From contig JAWCNZ010000019.1 in NCBI GenBank assembly GCA_038848005.1, positions 1 to 24,825 of the forward strand: a stretch of DNA of 24,825 nt, read 5' to 3'. Positions 1 through 5,905 of the stretch are shown one piece after another. A program made the translations under genes and the position numbers. The notes under the pieces were generated by a model. It made no database searches. It had not been told where the DNA came from and worked only from the letters and a program-made list of their open reading frames with translations. The DNA comes from JAWCNN01 sp038848005. Lineage in GTDB: Archaea > Thermoproteota > Bathyarchaeia > Bathyarchaeales > Bathycorpusculaceae. The number at the start of each line of letters is the position of its first letter. Within the stretch, counting starts at the first letter, position 1.

Positions 1-200
1 GTAGAACCGAAGCGGGCAGCATATGCGCCGTGATGCGTAGGCGACGATACAATAGTAGGCGAACCTACCGTTCCAGTCCAAGCACTAAAATCTCCACTCT
101 CAAAACCGTCACTGAAAATTGTAGCGTAAGCTGGAGTTGTAAGAGAATTTAAAAATAAAAGAACAATTAAGAAAACGAAAAGCATAACATCTTTGCGCAT
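1..200 (-). CDS. Secreted protein, N-terminal part (runs off the left edge)
   Basis: An ATG at 200 opens a frame that stays open to the edge of the window. The first 26 residues form a typical signal peptide: a charged MRKD start, a hydrophobic core and cleavage near PAYA. The mature part begins with a DGFESGDFSAWTGT segment, of the type often found at the start of jelly-roll or LamG-like extracellular domains (inference). The ribosome binding site GGAG lies within the last codons of the gene at 203-688, so the two are probably translated together. This would be a secreted or surface protein of the element. Its size and function cannot be judged from the visible 66 residues. Confidence 0.7.
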   Translation of the reverse strand, partial: MRKDVMLFVFLIVLLFLNSLTTPAYATIFSDGFESGDFSAWTGTVGSPTIVSSPTHHGAYAARFGS

Positions 201-202
201 GT

Positions 203-688
203 TTATCTCCAGTAGCTTTTATATGACACGTTGCAGTGGTATGTTACGCCCTGCTGTGGCAAATTGCTTGTCCAATTGCCTTCTTCACGCAAAATATAGT
301 AATTGCCGTTTAAAACACATGATGTATTGTTTAACTCTATGTTTTGCCAAACGTAATTGCCGTTGTAGGTTATATTCATGAACACTCTGGTGTAGTTTAT
401 CGCTTCATTTTCGTTTGATGCTAAACTACTGTTGAACCGTATTCCAACCACAAACCGCACCTGCTGATTATCGTTTATGTCGGCAGATTCACCGCTTGAA
501 CTGAAATTCGCCCTTAAAATCCAGGTTTCACCGTCATATTGCCAAACTTCTATGTAATTTATGTCGTTGCCCCGTTCGTCTGCTGCTGGCGAACCATAAA
601 CAACCAATGTCGGCATTAACGTGTTAGGACAAAATCCTAAAAACAGCAGCGGCAGCAGCGGCAGCAGTATTAACAAAACTTTTTTCAT
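203..688 (-). CDS. Secreted protein dense in N-glycosylation sequons, 161 aa
   Basis: The ATG at 688 is chosen because a GAGGTG ribosome binding site precedes it by nine bases; a GTG at 700 is the alternative. Residues 4-18 are a very leucine- and proline-rich hydrophobic stretch, followed by a polar region with no second membrane segment, so the protein should be exported. The mature domain of about 130 residues carries roughly seven or eight N-x-S/T sequons (NFS, NSS, NYT, NIT, NNT, NWT, NVS), very dense for its length, plus two cysteines near the C-terminus. No family was recognised. The gene lies between a 32-aa membrane peptide and another secreted protein and is probably co-transcribed with both. 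A glycosylated virion or cell-surface protein is plausible. Confidence 0.75.
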   Translation of the reverse strand: MKKVLLILLPLLPLLFLGFCPNTLMPTLVVYGSPAADERGNDINYIEVWQYDGETWILRANFSSSGESADINDNQQVRFVVGIRFNSSLASNENEAINYTRVFMNITYNGNYVWQNIELNNTSCVLNGNYYILREEGNWTSNLPQQGVTYHCNVSYKSYWR

Positions 689-696
689 TTGTTTTT

Positions 697-795
697 TCAC
701 CTCACTGTTTTGTCATATATAAATTTGATAAAGAAGCATCCGAGGAATAATGTGAAAGCAATTATTATCACAGCTTGAGGGTTTTCATACCACAT
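697..795 (-). CDS. Possible 32-aa single-pass membrane peptide
   Basis: A short frame from ATG at 795 encodes a peptide with seven polar N-terminal residues, one hydrophobic helix (about residues 8-26) and a basic tail ending KTVR. Its stop codon lies just upstream of the ATG of the next leftward gene at 688, the compact spacing seen throughout this element. An AGGGA motif lies about 12 bases upstream as a weak ribosome binding site. Small membrane peptides of this kind are common in archaeal viruses. The frame is too short for coding statistics, and the AT-rich stretch at 715-724 could instead be a TATA box for the gene at 688. Confidence 0.4.
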   Translation of the reverse strand: MWYENPQAVIIIAFTLFLGCFFIKFIYDKTVR

Positions 796-839
796 GCACA
801 TTCCCTATCATGTTTTAAAATGTTTAAAGTAAAAGTTTT

Positions 840-875
840 ATTGTGTGAAATACACAATTAAGTTTAAATTTAAAC
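840..875. promoter_or_regulatory. Divergent promoter with two palindromes ahead of the RHH-led operon
   Basis: ATTGTGT and ACACAAT (840-846 and 852-858) form a perfect 7-bp inverted repeat with a 5-bp spacer. They are followed by the perfect 14-bp palindrome GTTTAAATTTAAAC at 862-875. The TTTAAATT core sits about 25-30 bases upstream of the ATG at 895, the right distance for an archaeal TATA box serving a leaderless transcript. Because the first gene of the operon encodes a ribbon-helix-helix protein, which normally binds short palindromes, autoregulation is a reasonable inference. The same segment lies upstream of the leftward genes, so one regulator could control both directions. Confidence 0.5.
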
Positions 876-894
876 AACAAAATATAAACTTATA

Positions 895-1047
895 ATGTCA
901 AAATCAAATCAGATTAAACATATACATATATACTTGCCTAAAGAACTGGCGGATTGGGTGAAACAACAAGCGGAAAAAGAAAACCGAAAAATCAGCAATT
1001 ACATCGCAACAATAATTTTAAAAATTAAAAACGGTGAACCCACATGA
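895..1047 (+). CDS. Ribbon-helix-helix (CopG/Arc-like) transcriptional regulator, 50 aa
   Basis: The translated peptide has the RHH layout: a short N-terminal beta strand (KHIHIYLP, residues 8-15), a first helix (KELADWVKQQAEKE) and a second helix after the RKISNYI turn, where the serine and following residues match the usual helix-capping pattern. RHH proteins act as dimers, inserting paired strands in the DNA major groove. The gene has no leader: a TATA-like TTTAAATT lies about 27 bases upstream. Its TGA overlaps the ATG of the next gene (ATGA), so it is the first cistron of the rightward operon. Palindromes at 840-875 are candidate operators. The family call is firm from the pattern; the target is inferred. 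Confidence 0.8.
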   Translation: MSKSNQIKHIHIYLPKELADWVKQQAEKENRKISNYIATIILKIKNGEPT

Positions 1048-2111
1048 ACAAAAAAGCATTTGCAATTTCATTTTTGCTTTTAAGTTTGCTTTTAATTTCA
1101 AATTTAACTTCAGTTTTTGCTTTGGATGAGTGGCAAGAATATACGGGTGAAGGTTATCCAAGTGGCACATGGGACTTTAAAAGTCGTACATATTGGCGGT
1201 CTGGTGATAATTGGGAAGCGTTAGGCAAATTTTGTTATATTTACAGCAGCAGTTTATCTTTTACGATGTGGGATTTAAAAGTAAAGGCATTAGTCGAAAC
1301 TTATGGGAGTTATAGTCTTGTTTGCCAATACATAAAATTTAAAATCAATGATTTAGAAATCCGCATTAAATATGAAAAAGGGATAGTTGGGTCAAATTCA
1401 ATATGTGGAGATAAAGTTTTTGTTTCCAAAATTGAAAATCTGACAGAACTTGAAATGGTGTATTCTGGTGTTACGGGTTTTGACCTTTTCAGATTACAAA
1501 TATACCGATGCGATAACAATACAATGACCGTTAGAATTGCAGTTTTTGACCGTCCAGAAGATACCGAAGCAATTAGCATATGGCAAAGAAATTATACGTT
1601 AGGGCAGGAGTGGTTAGACAACGCCAAAACAATAACACAAGAGGTAAGCGTGGAACGTGATGACTCTAAGGGATATATTGAAGGGGAAATTATAACCGAA
1701 CAATTTATGTGTAATGGATTGACAATTGGGGAATTATCAATTGAATCAACTATGAATTATTGGGAGTTGTTAAGGCGTGGTTTTTGGCATTTATTAACAT
1801 CGGCATATCAAGGGATAACATCAACATTTCAAAGCATGTTTGGATGGGCGGGTCAACTGTATGAATGGATAGCTTTTTGCTTCACTTTTGTCGGCGGAAT
1901 AGTATACTGTATAGTGCATACCAGTTTGCCGTTTTTCCCGTTAATTTTGTTGTTTTGGTTTTTAGATGCTATGATGACGAGCGTGCAAGAAGGAAATTTG
2001 CAACCAATAGGACATTGCTTTATGACGATTTACGATTTTCTTAGAGCGGTTATCCAAACCATCGTTAACATTGCAAGCGCCATTTGGGACTACATTAACC
2101 CATTGGGGTGA
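1044..2111 (+). CDS. Large exported protein with C-terminal membrane segments (putative envelope/spike protein), 355 aa
   Basis: Residues 1-26 are a clear signal peptide ending VFA. A polar region to about residue 235 follows, with five cysteines (64, 94, 121, 156, 223) and N-x-S/T sequons near 132, 158 and 183, as in an extracellular domain. An amphipathic stretch (240-270), two adjacent hydrophobic helices (about 274-293 and 295-312) and a final amphipathic helix (328-350) complete it. This layout of signal peptide, disulfide-capable ectodomain and C-terminal anchor is that of surface spike proteins of membrane-enveloped archaeal viruses, but no homologue was recognised by eye. The start overlaps the RHH gene by four bases. 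Function is inferred from architecture only. Confidence 0.75.
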   Translation: MNKKAFAISFLLLSLLLISNLTSVFALDEWQEYTGEGYPSGTWDFKSRTYWRSGDNWEALGKFCYIYSSSLSFTMWDLKVKALVETYGSYSLVCQYIKFKINDLEIRIKYEKGIVGSNSICGDKVFVSKIENLTELEMVYSGVTGFDLFRLQIYRCDNNTMTVRIAVFDRPEDTEAISIWQRNYTLGQEWLDNAKTITQEVSVERDDSKGYIEGEIITEQFMCNGLTIGELSIESTMNYWELLRRGFWHLLTSAYQGITSTFQSMFGWAGQLYEWIAFCFTFVGGIVYCIVHTSLPFFPLILLFWFLDAMMTSVQEGNLQPIGHCFMTIYDFLRAVIQTIVNIASAIWDYINPLG

Positions 2112-2115
2112 TGTC

Positions 2116-2622
2116 ATGGAAAAATTGAAGGTCAACATAAAATTGATTGATAAACACAAAATTTTTAGTTTAAAAGCAAAATACGACCCGACAACCCGAA
2201 TTGCTGAAGCAAAAAGAGGTTTCAGAGAAAAGAACACTTTAAAATTTATGGTTGACCCAGACCACATTTACGAGGAAGTTTGCCGCAGAAACAAGCGTAA
2301 ACTTGTTGTTTATGTTGATAGCACCAATAGAAAAAGTATTGAAATGGAACGTGTCAAAACAATTATTGTTGATGGAGTGAAAAAAGAGGAAGTCGTCAAA
2401 GAACCAGCGGAAGTTTTACAGTCTCAAACAATACACACAAACAATCCGATAGACATGGAAAAAGCGATTAAACTTGACTATTTAATTGATGTTGCTTTTT
2501 GGAAAAGCGTGATTGAAAAGCGCAAGTTGGCGTTAAGCACAGTTTTAACGCTGTTAGGTGCGGGTATAGGTCTCTACACGATTTTAGTTACGCTGTTGCG
2601 TGCTTGCGGAATCAATGTTTAA
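2116..2622 (+). CDS. Tail-anchored protein of unknown function, 168 aa
   Basis: The ATG at 2116 is chosen because GGGGTGATG lies immediately upstream at the end of the preceding gene; a longer frame from 2071 would overlap that gene. The first 130 residues are polar and lysine-rich with alternating strand-like segments (KLKVNIKL, RKLVVYVD, VKTIIVDG), suggesting a compact mixed alpha/beta cytoplasmic domain. Residues 139-162 form a single hydrophobic helix near the C-terminus, with no signal peptide, so the protein is probably anchored by its tail and faces the cytoplasm or virion interior. It lies between the putative envelope protein and a soluble helical protein in the same operon. No family was recognised. 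Confidence 0.7.
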   Translation: MEKLKVNIKLIDKHKIFSLKAKYDPTTRIAEAKRGFREKNTLKFMVDPDHIYEEVCRRNKRKLVVYVDSTNRKSIEMERVKTIIVDGVKKEEVVKEPAEVLQSQTIHTNNPIDMEKAIKLDYLIDVAFWKSVIEKRKLALSTVLTLLGAGIGLYTILVTLLRACGINV

Positions 2623-2632
2623 AGGTGTGAAT

Positions 2633-3007
2633 ATGGAAAAAGACGGAAAAGAGAAAGTTTTGGACAATATTATGAAAATGTTAGGGTTGGGAACGAAAGA
2701 GGAAGCAATTGCAAAGGGCATAAGCGATTTAACTGACGTTGAAAAAATTGAGATGCTGAGTAATCTTTACCCTTTGGAAGACGAGGAATTAGCAATAGTT
2801 TCGCTAATTGCTAACAGGTATAACATTCAATTTTTAAAGGATTATGTTAATGCACGGTTGAAATTGCGATGTAGTGTTATGGGTTGGCGTGCCAATCAAA
2901 TTGTAGCTATTGCAAGTGAAAAACGGCGGGAAGAAGCGCGGTTTGGGTTTTTGAGGCGAATTTTCGGCAAAGGCAAAGAAAAAATGGGAGTTGAAGAATT
3001 TGAGTGA
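2633..3007 (+). CDS. Small helical cytoplasmic protein of unknown function, 124 aa
   Basis: The ATG at 2633 follows an AAAGGTG ribosome binding site at 2622-2628, ten bases after the previous stop; a GTG at 2627 is less likely. The protein is predicted to be largely helical and highly charged, with acidic segments in the first half (TDVEKIEMLSNLYPLEDEEL) and a basic patch near the end (EKRREEARFGFLRRIFGKGK). No membrane segment, signal peptide or cysteine cluster is present. The basic tail could contact nucleic acid or the membrane surface. Position within the operon suggests an internal virion or assembly role, but the family is not recognised. Confidence 0.65.
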   Translation: MEKDGKEKVLDNIMKMLGLGTKEEAIAKGISDLTDVEKIEMLSNLYPLEDEELAIVSLIANRYNIQFLKDYVNARLKLRCSVMGWRANQIVAIASEKRREEARFGFLRRIFGKGKEKMGVEEFE

Positions 3008-3087
3008 AAGCGGTTTTATTTTGTTTTCTTTATGTTTTGTTTTTCTCGGTTTCACTTTAACACCAAAAATTAAAGATGAGGGAAAAA

Positions 3088-3534
3088 ATGGAAAACATTG
3101 AAATTTCAACGTCCGCAGCAATTTTAATCTTGCTTTTGTTTTTCGGCGTAGTTGGCGTCGGCGCAGTATTAAACTATGTTTACCGAATCCAATCGGCAGG
3201 GACAATTAAAGCAGTTGGCATCCAAATAAAAGATGACAACGGCAACGTCATAACAAAAATTGATTGGGGAATTTTAAATCCAGCTTCCATAACTACCCGC
3301 AATATTTACGCAGTAAACAACGGAACAGCTCCCATAACATTAATTTTAACAACGGAAAATTGGAATCCGCCTCAAGCGGAAAACTACATCACATTATCGT
3401 GGAATTATCCTGGAACGCCAATTACTGCTGGACAATCTTATCCAATTATTTTAACCTTGACGGTTTCAGAGGATATAACTGGAATTTCGAATTTCAGTTT
3501 TGACATTGTCGTAATTGCGCAGGAGGTGGAATAA
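3088..3534 (+). CDS. N-terminally membrane-anchored beta-rich protein, 148 aa
   Basis: The ATG at 3088 is preferred over 3076 because GAGGG lies five to eight bases ahead of it. Residues 9-29 form one hydrophobic helix after a short acidic N-terminus (MENIEISTS). The remaining 115 residues alternate strand-like stretches with turns, including a W-G-x-L-x-P-x-S segment, a NNGTAPITL strand and a TLTVSEDITGISNFSF strand. This layout resembles the Ig-like or jelly-roll exported proteins that recur in Thermoproteota genomes, some of which form extracellular threads (family-level inference). Two sequons (NGT, NFS) fit an external location. The TAA overlaps the next ATG, so it is translationally coupled to the 40-aa gene. 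It could be a pilin-like, matrix or minor envelope protein. Confidence 0.7.
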   Translation: MENIEISTSAAILILLLFFGVVGVGAVLNYVYRIQSAGTIKAVGIQIKDDNGNVITKIDWGILNPASITTRNIYAVNNGTAPITLILTTENWNPPQAENYITLSWNYPGTPITAGQSYPIILTLTVSEDITGISNFSFDIVVIAQEVE

Positions 3535-3656
3535 TGGGATGTAAAAGGCGTTATGTGCGGATAAGAGCAAAAGATGTTGGGCGACCAGGGCATCATTACA
3601 TCAAGGTAGGCGTAAGAAGAACTAAGGGACCTAGAGGCGGAAGAACTGAAAAATAG
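3534..3656 (+). CDS. Very basic 40-aa protein
   Basis: An ATG overlapping the previous TAA (TAATG) is preceded by a strong GGAGGTGG ribosome binding site, the best supported start in the operon. The 40 residues contain many arginines and lysines, with a central GRPGHHYIKVGVRR segment and a glycine-arginine-rich tail (GPRGGRTEK), and only one cysteine. Such composition suggests nucleic-acid binding or packaging, for example a nucleoprotein or DNA-condensing peptide of a virion. That is inference from charge alone. The gene is small enough to be missed by standard gene callers. Confidence 0.6.
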   Translation: MGCKRRYVRIRAKDVGRPGHHYIKVGVRRTKGPRGGRTEK

Positions 3657-3696
3657 GCAAGCTTAGGCGTTACAAAAGAAAGTAGCGGGAATTTAT

Positions 3697-4038
3697 ATGA
3701 GTGAACTCCAACAGCAACTGTCACTTGCGCAAAAATGGGCGGTGCATGACGAGAAGGCAAGGGAATATGCGTGCAATGTTTACGCAGAAAAAATTGCAAG
3801 GATAAATGTGGAATTAGATAAGTTAAACAAAATATTAATGCATGTTAAAAACGAGGAACTGGAAATAACAAAAGAAGTGCTGCTTGAAGTTAAAAAAGCA
3901 CTTATTGAGTTGGGAACTGCATTATGGATTGCAAAAGCAGACCCCGTGACAAATTTGGGATTAAGAGTTGGAATTTCAGGCATAGTTGTAAGGCGAGGTA
4001 AAAAGGATGCAGAAAACCCAGTTATTCCAAAGGAATGA
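3697..4038 (+). CDS. Helical protein of unknown function preceding the ATPase, 113 aa
   Basis: The start follows a GCGGGA ribosome binding site. Residues 1-75 form long amphipathic helices with coiled-coil character (repeated hydrophobics in ARINVELDKLNKILMHVKNE and the following segment). A glycine-containing hydrophobic stretch (NLGLRVGISGIVV) and a charged tail ending IPKE follow. The gene overlaps the ATPase start by 32 bases in another frame, so the two are tightly coupled and may act together, for example as an ATPase partner or scaffold. No family was recognised. Confidence 0.65.
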   Translation: MSELQQQLSLAQKWAVHDEKAREYACNVYAEKIARINVELDKLNKILMHVKNEELEITKEVLLEVKKALIELGTALWIAKADPVTNLGLRVGISGIVVRRGKKDAENPVIPKE

Positions 4039-4774
4039 TATAGACGAAGAGTTAATCGCCGTTGTAAAACGCCTTTTTAATCAATACAAATATCCCGTTT
4101 TTGTAATTAGCGGTAATCCCGACACTGGAAAAACGGATACCGCACTGTTACTGGTTGAAATAGCTTTAAACGCAAATGTGTTGGACCATTTTGCCAGCAA
4201 CGTTGACACGCAGGGTATAGGCGAAACAATAACAAGCTTTGAAAGGGCGGAATATTGGTTTAAAACAGTTAAAGGACGTAAATGCTTCTTTCTCGACGAG
4301 GCGGGAATACACGTTGACACAAGGCGTCCGTTAATGCAAATCAATGTTGCCATTCGACATTTAATTTTTGTTATACGAAAATTTAAAGGTCATTTCATTT
4401 TTGCGCTTCAAGATGTCAGAGATTTAGATTATTGGAAAAACAGCGAATTAACAGGTGCATTTATAACAAAAACAAGATGTGGCGACCAATTTGACGCTTC
4501 ATTTAATACTAAATTTGGCACATGGTATTTCTGGGATATACCTAAAACAAACATACCATTTAACACTGAGGACATTTCACCATTTACACTGAAAGAACCT
4601 TTGTCACGTCCCAATTGGATTTTATCCGACCCTGACAAGGCAATTTTATGGGCATGGAGCGTAGAAGGAAAAAAATGTAGCGAGTTGGGAATACATCAGC
4701 AACAGCTTAACCGATTGGTCCGCAAATTTGTTAGAGAAGTGCTTGTCACAGAGAGTGTGAGAGACAGCGCATAG
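4007..4774 (+). CDS. P-loop ATPase of the virus-like element, 255 aa
   Basis: A Walker A motif GNPDTGKT at residues 36-43 follows a VFVIS strand, and a Walker B motif CFFLDEA lies at 93-99 with adjacent Asp-Glu. A strand ending FIFALQD (130-136) supplies a polar sensor-like residue. Residues 205-245 contain a likely helix-turn-helix-like tail (SELGIHQQQLNRLVRKF). The size and order suit small ATPases of archaeal viruses and plasmids (fuselloviral B251-like or pleolipoviral VP8-like types), in which DNA packaging, replication initiation or membrane transport have been proposed; the present protein cannot be assigned among these. A GAGGT ribosome binding site precedes the ATG. It is the last gene of the operon and faces the convergent integrase 110 bp away. 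Confidence 0.8.
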   Translation: MQKTQLFQRNDIDEELIAVVKRLFNQYKYPVFVISGNPDTGKTDTALLLVEIALNANVLDHFASNVDTQGIGETITSFERAEYWFKTVKGRKCFFLDEAGIHVDTRRPLMQINVAIRHLIFVIRKFKGHFIFALQDVRDLDYWKNSELTGAFITKTRCGDQFDASFNTKFGTWYFWDIPKTNIPFNTEDISPFTLKEPLSRPNWILSDPDKAILWAWSVEGKKCSELGIHQQQLNRLVRKFVREVLVTESVRDSA

Positions 4775-4885
4775 GTTTTTGTGACGAAAACTCTCCACAG
4801 GCATGGAAAAATCCACAAGCGTTTAGAACTTGCGTTTCTCACATCACAATATATTGTCTTTTTATAGAAAAAGAGTAGGGGAAAA
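4775..4885. other. Convergent spacer between ATPase and integrase
   Basis: This 111-bp non-coding stretch lies between the ends of two convergent genes. It contains short T-rich segments (GGTTTTTG at its left, CTTTTTATAG near its right) that could serve as archaeal oligo-T terminators. No RNA gene, promoter or repeat is evident. Confidence 0.3.
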
Positions 4886-5779
4886 TTAGTTAATTTTGCT
4901 TTGAATTTCCGTTATTGCTTTGAACACTCTTTCTTTGAGATCGCTAATCAAAGCTGGATTAAAATAATGTTCCATGAAAACGTTTGAGCTTACCCTTCCC
5001 TGGATGAAATCTATCTCTTCCCTGCGTAAATATTTTGTTAAGAACGTAGCTGTTAATTCTCTAATATCATTGAACCTTAACGTTAATCCCTTCTTTCTAA
5101 TTCTCTCTTCAACTGCATATCTGGAAGCTGGCAAAGGATCACTCAAAACTATCTTTTCAATTAACCCTTTAGGAATGAAGCTCACGAATACTTTCTTGCT
5201 ACGTCTAAGAAAAATGTCTTTGAACTTGTAATGCTCTAACGCTTCCTTCTCTTCATTGTAATAATCGCTGAGCTTATGCTTCCTTGCCAAATCAATGATT
5301 AAGTTATAGCTTGCTATTGCCTCAATAAGACGCATTCCACTAACAGTTATGAAATCCATAAACAAAGCTAAATCAGATCTTGCATTCTTAACTTGTCGAA
5401 TCCACTCAAAGACTTCATTCACGTCTTTGGTTTTGGTTAATCTTTCAATGACAATTTGATCGCTTGACTTGCCGCTCCACTCAATAGCATGACTGCGCAT
5501 TAGATTCTGGAATTGCGGATAAATTCCCAGGTATTTTGAAAGGTTCGCTAAAGCTCTAATGACATTGCCACGCACAGTTTTAGGCAAGGTTTGAATTTCG
5601 CTAAAGTTTCCATTCAAAAGACAATGAGCATATTTCCGAGCGTAATTCACGCAATACTTCCCATATTCGCTTCTGCTTCTCTGAAGCATGAAATTTTGAA
5701 ACCCATTCCAATCAATCGCTTCAAATTTAACCTCTGAGTTTAACCTCTGAGTCTTCCAAGCTTGCGATCCCGGGTTCAA
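4886..5779 (-). CDS. int: SSV-type tyrosine integrase, C-terminal part of a gene split by integration
   Basis: The 297 residues carry the C-terminal catalytic domain of archaeal tyrosine recombinases: an Arg at 150 in the SGMRLIE box, a basic beta-hairpin (RRSKKVFVSF, about 192-201), an Arg near 240 in the DIRELTATFLTKYL helix, QGRV at 260-263 and the nucleophile Tyr272 in MEHYFNP. The enzyme inserts and excises the element at a tRNA gene. The frame begins inside the antisense of the tRNA fragment. The TTG at 5779 is only a nominal start, since the frame continues to 5797 and is closed by a stop at 5801-5803 in host DNA. The true N-terminus should lie at the other end of the element, so the copy here is probably inactive until excision rejoins it. 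Confidence 0.9.
   Translation of the reverse strand: MNPGSQAWKTQRLNSEVKFEAIDWNGFQNFMLQRSRSEYGKYCVNYARKYAHCLLNGNFSEIQTLPKTVRGNVIRALANLSKYLGIYPQFQNLMRSHAIEWSGKSSDQIVIERLTKTKDVNEVFEWIRQVKNARSDLALFMDFITVSGMRLIEAIASYNLIIDLARKHKLSDYYNEEKEALEHYKFKDIFLRRSKKVFVSFIPKGLIEKIVLSDPLPASRYAVEERIRKKGLTLRFNDIRELTATFLTKYLRREEIDFIQGRVSSNVFMEHYFNPALISDLKERVFKAITEIQSKIN
5727..5752. repeat. Perfect 13-bp tandem repeat abutting the att core
   Basis: TTAACCTCTGAGT occurs twice in direct succession (5727-5739, 5740-5752), and the tRNA-derived sequence begins at the next base. It lies inside the integrase coding frame although 13 is not a multiple of three, so the two copies encode different residues. A duplicated site next to a recombination core is a candidate integrase arm-binding or directionality site; this is inference. 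Confidence 0.65.
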
Positions 5780-5797
5780 ATCCCGGCGACCGCACCA
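5753..5797 (+). other. attachment site (attR): 3' half of a tRNA-Gly(UCC) gene
   Basis: The 45 bases fold as the 3' half of a tRNA. They comprise an anticodon loop CTTCCAA with anticodon TCC, the 3' anticodon arm GCTTG, a 5-nt variable loop, a T arm CCGGG-TTCAAAT-CCCGG with perfect stem, the acceptor strand CGACCGC, discriminator A and an encoded CCA at 5795-5797. The 5' half is absent: the bases before it are element repeat sequence and do not pair with GCTTG. The missing 5' half implies an intact tRNA-Gly(UCC) beginning GCGGTCG at the left end of the element, outside the window. Confidence 0.88.
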
Positions 5798-5905
5798 ATT
5801 TTAAATTAAACGTAGAAACGCAAGGTTAAGCCTTGAGTGTTCCGTCCTTGCAAAAAGCTCTGCGAGAAAGCCTTCAAGAAAACTGGGAGTTAACTAATTT
5901 ATGGA

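Larger units (their letters stand above)
1..5797. mobile_element. Integrated archaeal virus-like element (right part), inserted at a tRNA-Gly gene
   Basis: The stretch ends at a 3' tRNA fragment fused to a truncated SSV-type integrase, the standard signature of an archaeal element whose integration splits its own integrase gene. Inside it, almost every gene is short and unrecognised, with signal peptides, single membrane anchors, one RHH regulator and one P-loop ATPase. This contrasts with the recognisable housekeeping genes right of 5800. Two transcription units diverge at about 800-895. The left boundary, the intact tRNA-Gly and the N-terminal integrase fragment should lie left of position 1. 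No capsid, replication or portal gene is recognised in the visible part, so a virus is favoured over a plasmid only by the density of secreted and membrane proteins plus the ATPase. Confidence 0.8.

Noticed and set aside
640..668. Repeated CAGCAGCGG units as a possible functional tandem repeat
   Set aside because: They encode the Leu-Pro-rich signal peptide core (LLPLLPLL) of the 161-aa protein, so codon repetition explains them.
1044..2111. Assignment of the 355-aa protein as a pleolipovirus spike
   Set aside because: The layout is similar, but it has two or three C-terminal hydrophobic segments and no sequence similarity I can recognise, so only an architectural description is kept.
3004..3060. 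18-codon hydrophobic frame starting GTG between two element genes
   Set aside because: It overlaps the previous stop, has no ribosome binding site and is too short to support as a gene.
5753..5797. Complete tRNA-Gly gene
   Set aside because: Only the 3' half is present; the sequence upstream is a tandem repeat and cannot form the D arm, the 5' anticodon arm or the acceptor 5' strand.
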